From Pseudomonadota bacterium (lineage in GTDB: Bacteria; Pseudomonadota; Alphaproteobacteria; Rhizobiales; Hyphomicrobiaceae): a stretch of DNA of 9,449 nucleotides. Numbering within the stretch: the first letter of the stretch is position 1; each line of letters begins with the position of its first letter. Made by a program: the position numbers and the translations under genes. The notes beneath the pieces are model-generated. The model searched no databases. It saw only the letters and a program-made list of their open reading frames with translations, and was not told where the DNA came from. The stretch lies in NCBI GenBank assembly GCA_023428365.1, contig JAEYYQ010000217.1, positions 1 through 9,449 on the forward strand. Direction: 5' to 3'. Positions 1-5,191 of this stretch are shown in pieces.

Positions 1-194
1 AATACAAGCTTGTAGCGCGCAAAGCTTGCCGCCAAGACGGCAATGAGCCCCGAGATGATGGCCAACAGCCGACTGCCGATTGATAGCAGCTCTCCAAGTA
101 CCAGCGCGCTTAGCGCACCGACCACAGCGGCAATCAACACCAAGACAAGAATGCTAGTAGAGACTACGCCAGAGCGATCGCCAGAATCTGCCAT
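1..194 (-). CDS. Small membrane protein, partial (C-terminus beyond left edge)
   Basis: An open frame starts at an ATG (plus-strand 192-194) and reads 64 codons leftward without a stop before leaving the window. The start is supported by AAGAGGA lying about 8 nt upstream on the minus strand. A competing ATG slightly upstream gives only a short peptide. The visible protein has a short polar N-terminus (MADSGDRSG), a hydrophobic segment at about residues 13-33 and a second at about residues 41-58, so it is probably an integral membrane protein. No family is recognised. It follows the OppF fragment on the same strand after about 200 bp in which I see no convincing gene. Confidence 0.55.
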   Translation of the reverse strand, partial: MADSGDRSGVVSTSILVLVLIAAVVGALSALVLGELLSIGSRLLAIISGLIAVLAASFARYKLV

Positions 195-394
195 TTCATT
201 CGTCCTCTTGTGAACCAGCGACGACTACTATCCGATTTGGATGAACAACGGGAGGCGCTTGAGCTTTTTGATCTGATCAATAACGCGGCTTGTTCAGCCA
301 TCGCAGTGTCGTCGCGTTCCCTGTCATGGGTAGCGATATCGTTCTCATTCCCGCTTGCAGCAAAACTCGGCAACTACCACGCTCGCAGCAATGC

Positions 395-751
395 TCACAG
401 GTCGCGTCTGGTTCGCAACTCGCTAGCGAAGTGGCAGCGGATGTCGCAGCCATCTACAACTTCAAGCGCAGGAACATCAGTCTCGCAAATGGGCTGACGG
501 AGCGGACAGCGCGGGTGAAACCGACAACCTGACGGCAGATTGATCGGGCTTGGCACTTCCCCCTTAATCGCGGGCTCGGGAAGGGATCGCATTGCGTCGG
601 CACGGCGATCTAGAACAGGAGCAGCCGCGAACAGCGCCTTCGAATACGGGTGTGCCAGACCCGCCTGAAGTTCATCGCGCGTAACACTTTCGACCATCTC
701 TCCAAGATACATAACCACGATGCGATCCGCTATGCGGCGCACCAAGTGCAG
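395..751 (-). pseudogene. C-terminal fragment of a dipeptide/oligopeptide ABC transporter ATPase (OppF/DppF type)
   Basis: About 118 codons on the minus strand encode the end of a peptide-importer ATPase. Visible marks are LHLVRRIADRIVVMYLGEM, the helix that normally follows the H-loop, then HPYSKALFAAAP, and the family's C-terminal region with CRFHPRCP and a later paired Cys (IRCHF), typical of OppD/OppF/DppF tails. Full-length members are about 300-350 residues. Walker A, Q-loop, signature, Walker B and the H-loop histidine are all missing. Upstream of LHLVRR the frame still reads on but no longer resembles the family, because it enters the opposite-strand phage endolysin. I infer a truncated, inactive remnant. 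The parent would have energised peptide import at the inner membrane; no partner genes remain in the window. Confidence 0.8.
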
Positions 752-762
752 GTTAATCACAT
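752..762. other. Breakpoint between OppF remnant and phage DNA
   Basis: Homology to the ABC ATPase (minus strand) stops near 752, just before the expected S-H-D of the H-loop. The phage-type protein (plus strand) starts to make sense from about 761-770. Both genes lose their N-terminal parts at this point, so this is a recombination or deletion junction rather than a simple gene boundary. The exact base cannot be fixed without the parental sequences. Confidence 0.6.
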
Positions 763-1165
763 GCCGCTTACAACCGCACTGGACGGCCCGACATGGGCCG
801 CACTGACGCTTGCGCAGCCGCGCCCGATATCGGAGGCCCGCGCAAATGCCACAGAAGCCCCCAGCGAAGCCGCACGCGCGGCCAAGACGGCGGAACGGGT
901 AGGAAGCGCGGCGGTCGGCGTAGGCGTCACAGAAGCCGCCCTGTCGCCGTTTGGCGGCATATCCGGGGTGCTGGATTGGATCACGGGCGCAAGCGAGAAG
1001 GTAGGTGCGCTGACTGACGCGTTTACACCGTTCAAAGACCTGTTCGCCGTGCTCGCTTCCAACTGGATGCTGATCGCCATCGCTGCGGGGATTGGCCTGC
1101 TCCTGATTGGTCGCCGCGTATTCCGTGACGAGCTTGCATCCTTCCAAAACGGGGAGTGGTCATGA
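761..1165 (+). pseudogene. Phage endolysin, C-terminal fragment with membrane segment
   Basis: From ATG 761 this gives 134 residues. The start resembles the last strand of a peptidoglycan-binding domain (DGPTWAAL). An Ala/Glu-rich linker follows (about 24-50), then a helical stretch (about 62-98) and a hydrophobic membrane segment at about 101-118, ending in RRVFRDELASFQNGEWS. I associate this architecture with the tail of large phage or prophage muramidases in Rhizobiales. It is inference from memory of such proteins, and a holin-like or stand-alone membrane protein is the alternative. The catalytic domain is absent, and the open frame continues upstream into the OppF remnant with no good ribosome site before ATG 761, so it is probably 5'-truncated. 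Its stop overlaps the next gene's start (ATGA). Confidence 0.55.
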
Positions 1166-1482
1166 TCGCTCTTGCCACGTCCCGCGTAGGCATTGCAGCG
1201 GTCGCTTTGATCGTCGGCTTTCTGTATGGGCACTACGTCGCCGGGCGCGGCGAAGCCGTGCGGACGCTGCGGGCTACCATTGAAAGCCTGCGGCTTGATT
1301 TGGCCGTAAGCGAAGCATCCAGCAAGGAGGCGGCAAAACAGGCCGCTTCCCTACGCAACCTAAAGACAGAGCTAGAAGGGAGGCTTGATGCTTACGCAGC
1401 CGAGCTATCCGCGCGGAACAATGTCGATGCTTGTCGTCTTTCTGACGATGACATTAACAGCCTGCGCGGGGTCCAAAAATGA
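1162..1482 (+). CDS. Inner-membrane spanin subunit (Rz-like, i-spanin)
   Basis: A 106-residue protein starts at ATG 1162, with GGGGAG five bases upstream. It overlaps the preceding stop by ATGA, indicating translational coupling. It has a single N-terminal transmembrane helix (about 9-27, VGIAAVALIVGFLYGHYVAG), then a charged alpha-helical, coiled-coil-prone body (about 31-85) and a C-terminal CRLSDDDINSLRG segment typical of Rz-like spanins. Together with the overlapping lipoprotein gene it would form the spanin complex that fuses inner and outer membranes in the last step of phage lysis. The position directly after the endolysin remnant fits. The frame is intact although the upstream prophage is gone. 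Family assignment is inferred from topology and context. Confidence 0.75.
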   Translation: MIALATSRVGIAAVALIVGFLYGHYVAGRGEAVRTLRATIESLRLDLAVSEASSKEAAKQAASLRNLKTELEGRLDAYAAELSARNNVDACRLSDDDINSLRGVQK

Positions 1483-1678
1483 AATCGCACCTAAGAGAAT
1501 ACTACCCCTCTCATCCTCTGCCGGTGATCTATTTCAGCCCGCCCAGCATCCGAAGGTCCGCAAGGGCGACGATGCGCGGCGAAAGCTTGCCGAGACATCA
1601 GCGGCTCTCACAATCGCGAACAGGCGCATCGCGGGGGCGCGCGCTTGGTATGACACAATTCAGGCGGGGAGCCGGTAG
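1388..1678 (+). CDS. Outer-membrane lipoprotein spanin subunit (Rz1-like, o-spanin)
   Basis: This frame opens inside the Rz-like gene in the +1 register and continues 196 bases past its end. Starting at ATG 1388, with AGGGAGG just upstream (1377-1383), it gives 96 residues. The signal peptide has an Arg, then a hydrophobic run (MSMLVVFLTMTLTA) and a lipobox L-T-A-C with the lipidated Cys at residue 26. The mature part is about 71 residues, with a basic, helix-forming stretch from about 57 (RKGDDARRKLAETSAAL) to the end, which could pair with the i-spanin. ATG 1421 (MSMLVV) is a shorter alternative with a weaker ribosome site; it would still carry the lipobox. Intact lipobox plus overlap geometry is the hallmark of Rz1 partners. 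Confidence 0.75.
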   Translation: MLTQPSYPRGTMSMLVVFLTMTLTACAGSKNEIAPKRILPLSSSAGDLFQPAQHPKVRKGDDARRKLAETSAALTIANRRIAGARAWYDTIQAGSR

Positions 1679-1679
1679 C

Positions 1680-2042
1680 TTGTCAGATCAAATCGGGGAT
1701 ATCCGCGAGGATATAGGGGGATTAAAGGCGGCGGTCACGGCGCTGGCAGACAGCGTGAAGTCGATGGCTGAGACATCAACGGCGGGCCGGTCCCGCATTT
1801 ACGAGAAATTAGAAACCGTCAGCATCGCGGTCGCCGATGTTCAAGTGAAGGTGGACGACCTCAAGCGGCGAGTTGATAAGATCGAGCCGTTCACTCAGGA
1901 GTTGCAGACGCGGGCGTATCAGATACAGGGGGCGGGGCAGCTTGGCCGGTTCCTTTGGTGGGTCGGCGGCTTCGACCTGACCGCAGCGGGCGCGCTGTAC
2001 GCATCGTGGGACAGCTTATCAAAGATATTCCGTCAGCCTTGA
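1680..2042 (+). CDS. DUF1515-like phage-associated coiled-coil membrane protein
   Basis: The protein is 120 residues starting at TTG 1680, one base after the Rz1 stop, with GGCGGGGAG about 8 nt upstream. An in-frame ATG at 1650 would add ten residues inside the Rz1 gene. I prefer TTG because the protein then begins (M)SDQIGDIREDIGGLKAAV, which matches the family style. Residues 4-75 are strongly heptad-like (coiled coil). A hydrophobic segment at about 90-108 (FLWWVGGFDLTAAGALYAS) suggests a C-terminal membrane anchor. I recall DUF1515 proteins beside lysis genes in rhizobial prophages; their function is unknown. A holin-like or lysis accessory role is possible but not shown. It is the last intact gene of the cassette before the terminator. 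Confidence 0.6.
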   Translation: MSDQIGDIREDIGGLKAAVTALADSVKSMAETSTAGRSRIYEKLETVSIAVADVQVKVDDLKRRVDKIEPFTQELQTRAYQIQGAGQLGRFLWWVGGFDLTAAGALYASWDSLSKIFRQP

Positions 2043-2051
2043 CGGTACGAA

Positions 2052-2075
2052 ATCCCCGGTGGTTGCTCCGGGGAT
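2052..2075. repeat. 8-bp perfect inverted repeat (hairpin)
   Basis: ATCCCCGG (2052-2059) pairs with CCGGGGAT (2068-2075) around an 8-nt loop, nine bases after the DUF1515-like stop. No U-run follows, so it is more likely an mRNA 3'-end stabilising hairpin or part of a compound terminator with the next stem. Confidence 0.5.
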
Positions 2076-2112
2076 AGATGCCCTCTTGGGCGTTTCCTCC
2101 CTAGACCAACTT

Positions 2113-2149
2113 GGCCCGCCAGCGCTCGACGCTGTGCGGGCCTTTTTTT
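2113..2149 (+). terminator. Rho-independent terminator of the lysis cassette
   Basis: GGCCCGC CAGCG (2113-2124) pairs with CGCTG and GCGGGCC (2130-2142) with one bulged T at 2135 and a 5-nt loop, followed directly by seven Ts (2143-2149). The GC-rich stem of 12 pairs plus U-tract is a textbook intrinsic terminator on the plus strand and closes the phage transcription unit. Confidence 0.9.
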
Positions 2150-2157
2150 GTGCCTTG

Positions 2158-2220
2158 GGTTAGGCAGAACGCCATAGGAACGCCCTGCCTAACCTTGGGA
2201 GGGTTAGGCTTTGCCTAACC
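2158..2220. repeat. Alternating GGTTAGGC inverted repeats
   Basis: GGTTAGGCAG (2158-2167) is inverted at 2185-2194 (CTGCCTAACC). GGTTAGGC (2202-2209) is inverted at 2213-2220 (GCCTAACC) with a TTT loop. Four copies of one 8-mer in alternating orientation within 63 bp could form either of two competing hairpins. There is no following T-run. It sits just after the phage terminator and before decayed frames. It may be an operator, a recombination site or a regulatory RNA element; the sequence alone does not decide. Confidence 0.6.
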
Positions 2221-2354
2221 GCTCTAACCTCTTGATATTGCTAGGTTGGCGTAATCCTGCCGGGATCGCCAAAAACATCAACGCCTTACAAAACGGCTGC
2301 GCCGAGGGTGTCCAGGGTATTGTCCAGGAAACCCCTTTTTTTCGCAGGTGCAGC

Positions 2355-2573
2355 ATGACCCAGGCATACCCATTGCAGTGGCCTGACGGCTGGCCTCGGA
2401 CGCACCCTGACGGTCGCGTTGTCGGCAAATATCACTTCCGCCGAAACGGCATGAGCAACCCCTATTGGACGTTCGGAATCCCGATCGAGAGTTCGCGACG
2501 GCCGCCCGATCAGGCAGAGTGTCGCTGTGTGCCGTCATCGACGCAGAGAGCGAGGACGCGGCCAGCGATTTGA
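2355..2573 (+). pseudogene. Phage-type protein remnant (N-terminus resembles J-domain-like prophage proteins)
   Basis: An ATG at 2355, with GCAGG about 7-8 nt upstream, opens a 72-codon frame. The first residues, MTQAYPLQWPDGWPRT, recall the conserved N-terminus of J-domain-like hypothetical proteins in alphaproteobacterial prophages; this is recognition from memory, not a search. After about residue 32 the expected J-domain-like body is missing. The frame instead runs into MSNPYWTFGIPIESS, which looks like the start of a different small gene, and then into low-quality Arg/Pro/Cys-rich sequence until 2573. I read it as a truncated gene reading through into its neighbour. Confidence 0.35.
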
Positions 2574-2677
2574 TCGCCAAACACTACCCCGACGCGACGA
2601 TGCGGTTCCTCGAAACGAGGCCGGACGACTGGCAGCCCAATCCAGGCCACTTCCCGCCGCACGAGGACAAGCAGTGA
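2451..2677 (+). pseudogene. Small phage-type hypothetical protein, apparently frameshifted twice
   Basis: No single frame gives a sensible protein here, but three successive frames do. ATG 2451 reads MSNPYWTFGIPIESS to about 2495. The next frame reads RDGRPIRQSV (2494-2523). The third reads SLCAVIDAESEDAASDLIA and onward to a stop at 2677, with HYPDATMRFLETRPDDW near the end. Joined, they make a plausible soluble protein of about 75 residues of a kind I associate with rhizobial phage regions. Two shifts in the same direction within about 30 bases suggest inactivating indels. Alternatively only the last part is used, from TTG 2465 (70 residues) or GTG 2519 (52 residues). No catalytic motif is seen. 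Confidence 0.4.
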
Positions 2678-2781
2678 ATTGCCCGCGCTGCGGCTGGTGT
2701 TACATGGAACCGTTGCCGCAGAGTGAAGGCAACCCACGTCATCCATTGCGGCGGCAAGCCCTTCGCCAGAAATTTCAATAA
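2674..2781 (+). CDS. Very short cysteine-rich (zinc-ribbon-like) peptide
   Basis: GTG 2674 overlaps the previous stop (GTGA) and encodes 35 residues beginning MNCPRCGWCY. The CPxCG knuckle is typical of half of a zinc ribbon, but no second Cys pair follows in this frame. The adjacent frame, open through 2717-2842, contains THVIHCGGKPFAR. That could be the missing half displaced by an indel, which would fit the decay seen just upstream. Function is unknown, and the gene may be a remnant. Confidence 0.3.
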   Translation: MNCPRCGWCYMEPLPQSEGNPRHPLRRQALRQKFQ

Positions 2782-2813
2782 TATTAATCGACGTCGCCCA
2801 AGTCTTAAAACTG

Positions 2814-2838
2814 AACCGTGCACACGCAATGCACGGTT
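2814..2838. terminator. Terminator-like hairpin between convergent genes
   Basis: AACCGTGCA (2814-2822) pairs perfectly with TGCACGGTT (2830-2838) around a 7-nt loop. On the minus strand the stem is followed by CAG then TTTT; on the plus strand it runs into TTTT and GAG. It lies about 130 bp beyond the LysR stop and downstream of the plus-strand phage remnants, so it could stop transcription in both directions. The T-runs are short, hence moderate confidence. Confidence 0.55.
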
Positions 2839-2863
2839 TTGAGCCGGGTGCCGTATGCGAGGA

Positions 2864-2947
2864 TCAGTACACCGGTCCGATCTGCATCCGATTGCCGATT
2901 GTGATCGGCACCACATCGAGGATGACTAGGCCGGCGACTGTCAGCTG
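2864..2947 (-). pseudogene. Remnant of a sugar O-acetyltransferase (hexapeptide-repeat, Maa/NodL type)
   Basis: A 27-codon minus-strand frame reads LTVAGLVILDVVPITIG then NRMQIGPVY and stops at 2864-2866. VILDVxPxTIGxxxxIGP is the conserved core of maltose/galactoside/NodL O-acetyltransferases, where it forms coils of the left-handed beta-helix before the catalytic YTxxHP segment. The catalytic His region and everything upstream are missing, and a stop lies upstream in frame (2960-2962). It sits directly behind the LysR stop, so this is a leftover of a once-adjacent gene. Confidence 0.5.
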
Positions 2948-2966
2948 ACTTTGGCGTGTCTAGGCT

Positions 2967-3857
2967 TCAGGTTGGTGTGAAACGCGGTTTGGCGAATTGA
3001 CCTGCAACCCGGAAGAACTCGCGCACTGTACGCAAATCGCGGCGTTGTTTCAGGCAGGCTACGTACTCCGTAAATTGAAGCGATGGATCCTTGATCGACA
3101 GCGACACGCATCGACTGTCCGCGCCTGGAAACTCGGCGGCGCTCATCACGCTGACACCCATGCCGATCGCGACCGCTTCGCGGGTGGCCTCGCGGTTGTC
3201 GATCTCGATCATCGCGGAGGGGACTGCACCGGCGCGTGTAAGCGAGCGCAGAAATTTCTGCCGCGTCATCGATGCCGGCTCGCGCACGATGATGCGTTCG
3301 CCGTGAAAGTCGATTGGCCGGATCGATTGTCGGCGGCTCCATTTATGATCGCGGGGCACGTAAGCCACGAGTTGATAGGTCACGTAATGGACCATATGGA
3401 GCTGAGCTTCGCGCGTGCTTTCGGAGGCGACAATTGCGACATCCACTTCATAGTTGAGCAGATCTGTCATCACCTTTTTCGCGCTGCCGGTCGAAAGTGA
3501 AACATCGATGTTGGGATGCAGGCGCATGAACTCGTTCAGCACCGGGAGGACGTGGCGCGGGCCATCGGCGCCGACTTTCAGTCGTCCGCTCCGGAGCTTC
3601 ACGCTCTGGCTCAGGTTCTGTTCGATCTCGTCCTGAAGACGAAAAATCTCCCGGCACAGCTCCAGTGTTCGTTGTCCCGCCTCAGTCGGCACGACTTGTT
3701 TGCCGCGACGATCCAGCAGCCGGACACCGTAAAGGTCTTCCAGGGCCTTCACCTGCCAGGACAGCGTCGATTGGCTGACGTGGAGAACCTGTGCGGCGCG
3801 GGTGAAGCTGCGTTCACTGGCGACGGCATGGAAGGCGCGCAGATGCAGAAAGTTCAT
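2967..3857 (-). CDS. LysR-family transcriptional regulator, probable 2-aminoethylphosphonate-type
   Basis: The 296-residue protein has the usual LysR length and layout. An N-terminal winged helix-turn-helix covers about 1-60 (FTRAAQVLHVSQSTLSWQVK, then LEDLYGVRLLDR). A linker helix follows to about 88, then a periplasmic-binding-like effector domain at about 90-285 (RLKVGADGPRHVLPVL; GVSVMSAAEF). It begins at ATG 3857 with only a weak ribosome site. It is divergent from the transporter operon, with about 170 bp between them containing a perfect inverted repeat, so it most likely controls that operon and itself. LysR regulators of this sort are known beside 2-AEP catabolism genes (the TIGR03339 type). 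The ligand here is inferred from the neighbours. Confidence 0.85.
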   Translation of the reverse strand: MNFLHLRAFHAVASERSFTRAAQVLHVSQSTLSWQVKALEDLYGVRLLDRRGKQVVPTEAGQRTLELCREIFRLQDEIEQNLSQSVKLRSGRLKVGADGPRHVLPVLNEFMRLHPNIDVSLSTGSAKKVMTDLLNYEVDVAIVASESTREAQLHMVHYVTYQLVAYVPRDHKWSRRQSIRPIDFHGERIIVREPASMTRQKFLRSLTRAGAVPSAMIEIDNREATREAVAIGMGVSVMSAAEFPGADSRCVSLSIKDPSLQFTEYVACLKQRRDLRTVREFFRVAGQFAKPRFTPT

Positions 3858-4030
3858 CGGGGCGTTCGCTCACGCAAGAGTTGGCGCCCGCAAGCTCCAT
3901 GACCTCGCCAAAAGCCGCGGGAGACGCTCGCACCCTATCATCTATTATTTCAATATTGCCAATTGAAACTAACGAATAGACAGATAGCTGCGTGCGGGTC
4001 GATGCTGCCAACTCCAAGCTGGGAGGCGGG
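3858..4030. promoter_or_regulatory. Divergent promoter region between regulator and operon
   Basis: These 173 bp separate the LysR start (minus) from the ATPase start (plus). The stretch 3937-3977 is clearly AT-rich against a GC-rich background, as expected for promoters. TTGAAA (3963-3968) could be a -35 box for the operon and TTGGCA (minus strand, 3962-3957) one for the regulator. I do not see a good -10 for either, so exact promoters are not called. No gene is seen here. Confidence 0.6.
3948..3968. promoter_or_regulatory. Candidate LysR operator, 7-bp perfect inverted repeat
   Basis: TTTCAAT (3948-3954) is mirrored by ATTGAAA (3962-3968) with a 7-nt spacer. It contains T-N11-A pairs (T3950/A3962, T3954/A3966) expected of LysR-type boxes and lies mid-way between the divergent genes. 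It overlaps both candidate -35 elements, which suits autorepression plus activation. Confidence 0.55.
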
Positions 4031-5173
4031 GTGAAATCGTTGAGAGACATGACACCGGACATGTCCGCGCGGCCTTATCTGTCGATCAGAGGCTTGAATA
4101 CGCGATACGGCAGCTTCACAGCCCTGCGCGACATCAACTTCGACATCAACGAAGGCGAGTTTGTCTGCTTTCTCGGCCCGTCGGGATGTGGAAAGACCAC
4201 GCTGCTGCGTACGATCGCGGGGCTGACGCGGCAGAGTGAAGGTCATATCTGGCAAGCCGGGCGCGATAGTTCCGATTTGCCGGTTGCCCACCGCGATTTC
4301 GGCATCGTCTTTGGATCCTACGCGCTGTTCCCGAACATGACCGTTGCCGCCAACGTCGGCTATTCGCTGGCAGGCGACCGGACCTACACGCGCGAAGCGC
4401 GAGCAAAACGTGTTCAAGAGCTTCTGACGCTCGTAGGCCTGGAGGACGCTGGTGGCAAATACCCCGCACAGCTTTCTGGCGGGCAGCAGCAGCGTGTTGC
4501 GCTTGTCCGGGCACTTTGCAATTCGCCGGGTCTGCTTTTGCTCGATGAGCCGCTGTCGGCATTGGACGCGCAGGTGCGCCAACGCTTGCGTCTTGAAATC
4601 AAGGCGCTGCAATCGCGTCTGGGGGTCACGACCATCCTGGTAACGCACGATCAGGAAGAGGCTTTGACGATGGCCGATCGGATCGTCGTCATGAACAATA
4701 GCGTCATCGAACAGATCGGCTCACCTCAGGATATCTATTATCGGCCTGCGTCTCCATTCGTCGCGAGCTTCATCGGGGCGATGAACATGATCGATGCCGA
4801 TGTGGGCGCCGATCATGAGCTGAGTTTGAATGGGTTCTGTCTGAAGGTCCGTGGATCTCCAGACGAATTGAAGCCTGGCAGCCGGGTCACTCTTTGCATG
4901 CGGCCGGAAGATATCCGCCTCATCAAGTCAGACGATCAGGTTGAAAACATCTGGGGCGCGCGCGTCGCCACGGTTGAGTTTCTCGGCACGCTCTTTCGAT
5001 GTGAACTCAAGCCGATTGGTGATCATGGCCCCAATGTCGTGATCGCGGTCCCGACGGCCGCGATGCAGGATTTCGATCTGTCGCCGGGCGCGCTCGTCCG
5101 GGTGAGTTTTCCGGCAGAAAAGTTTCGGATTTTCCCGCAGCAGGGAAATCAAGCAAGAGCCGTCAAACAATAG
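4031..5173 (+). CDS. ABC transporter ATP-binding protein, PhnT2-like (2-aminoethylphosphonate uptake)
   Basis: From GTG 4031, with GGAGG 4 nt upstream, this gives 380 residues; ATG 4049 and ATG 4061 are alternatives with weaker sites. The nucleotide-binding domain has Walker A GPSGCGKTT (49-57), signature LSGGQQQR (148-155), Walker B LLLLDEP with Asp172/Glu173, and H-loop His206. A C-terminal TOBE-type regulatory domain follows (about 270-375, CMRPEDIRL). This is the layout of family-1 importers of the Pot/Fbp/PhnT type, and it would hydrolyse ATP on the cytoplasmic face. The oddity is the Q-loop, which reads VFGSYALFP with Gly95 in place of the near-invariant Gln. The gene opens the operon; the binding-protein gene follows after 18 bp. 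Substrate is inferred from the neighbours; iron or polyamine relatives are the alternative. Confidence 0.9.
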   Translation: MKSLRDMTPDMSARPYLSIRGLNTRYGSFTALRDINFDINEGEFVCFLGPSGCGKTTLLRTIAGLTRQSEGHIWQAGRDSSDLPVAHRDFGIVFGSYALFPNMTVAANVGYSLAGDRTYTREARAKRVQELLTLVGLEDAGGKYPAQLSGGQQQRVALVRALCNSPGLLLLDEPLSALDAQVRQRLRLEIKALQSRLGVTTILVTHDQEEALTMADRIVVMNNSVIEQIGSPQDIYYRPASPFVASFIGAMNMIDADVGADHELSLNGFCLKVRGSPDELKPGSRVTLCMRPEDIRLIKSDDQVENIWGARVATVEFLGTLFRCELKPIGDHGPNVVIAVPTAAMQDFDLSPGALVRVSFPAEKFRIFPQQGNQARAVKQ

Positions 5174-5191
5174 CAAGAGGACTGTTCCGTC

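Noticed and set aside
210..497. Plus-strand frame of 95 codons starting at GTG 210
   Set aside because: It lacks a ribosome site (pyrimidine-rich upstream) and its second half overlaps the OppF remnant in antisense. Only the first 30 residues look helical.
395..1147. A single 250-residue minus-strand gene
   Set aside because: Only the C-terminal 118 residues match a known family. The N-terminal half is the antisense of the endolysin fragment and has no coherent protein character.
2280..2350. Possible terminator before the run of Ts near 2334-2342
   Set aside because: Only a 4-5 bp weak stem (GGGT/ACCC) precedes the T-run, and the repeated TGTCCAGG there is too short to mean much.
2204..2428. 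Minus-strand 74-codon frame containing QPSNIKRLERLGKA
   Set aside because: It overlaps the repeat cluster and the plus-strand phage-type start. There is no ribosome site and no recognisable domain.
753..2789. TTAATC at 753-758 and again at 2784-2789 as flanking attachment-site repeats
   Set aside because: Six bases is within chance for this span and no extended match or integrase gene is present.
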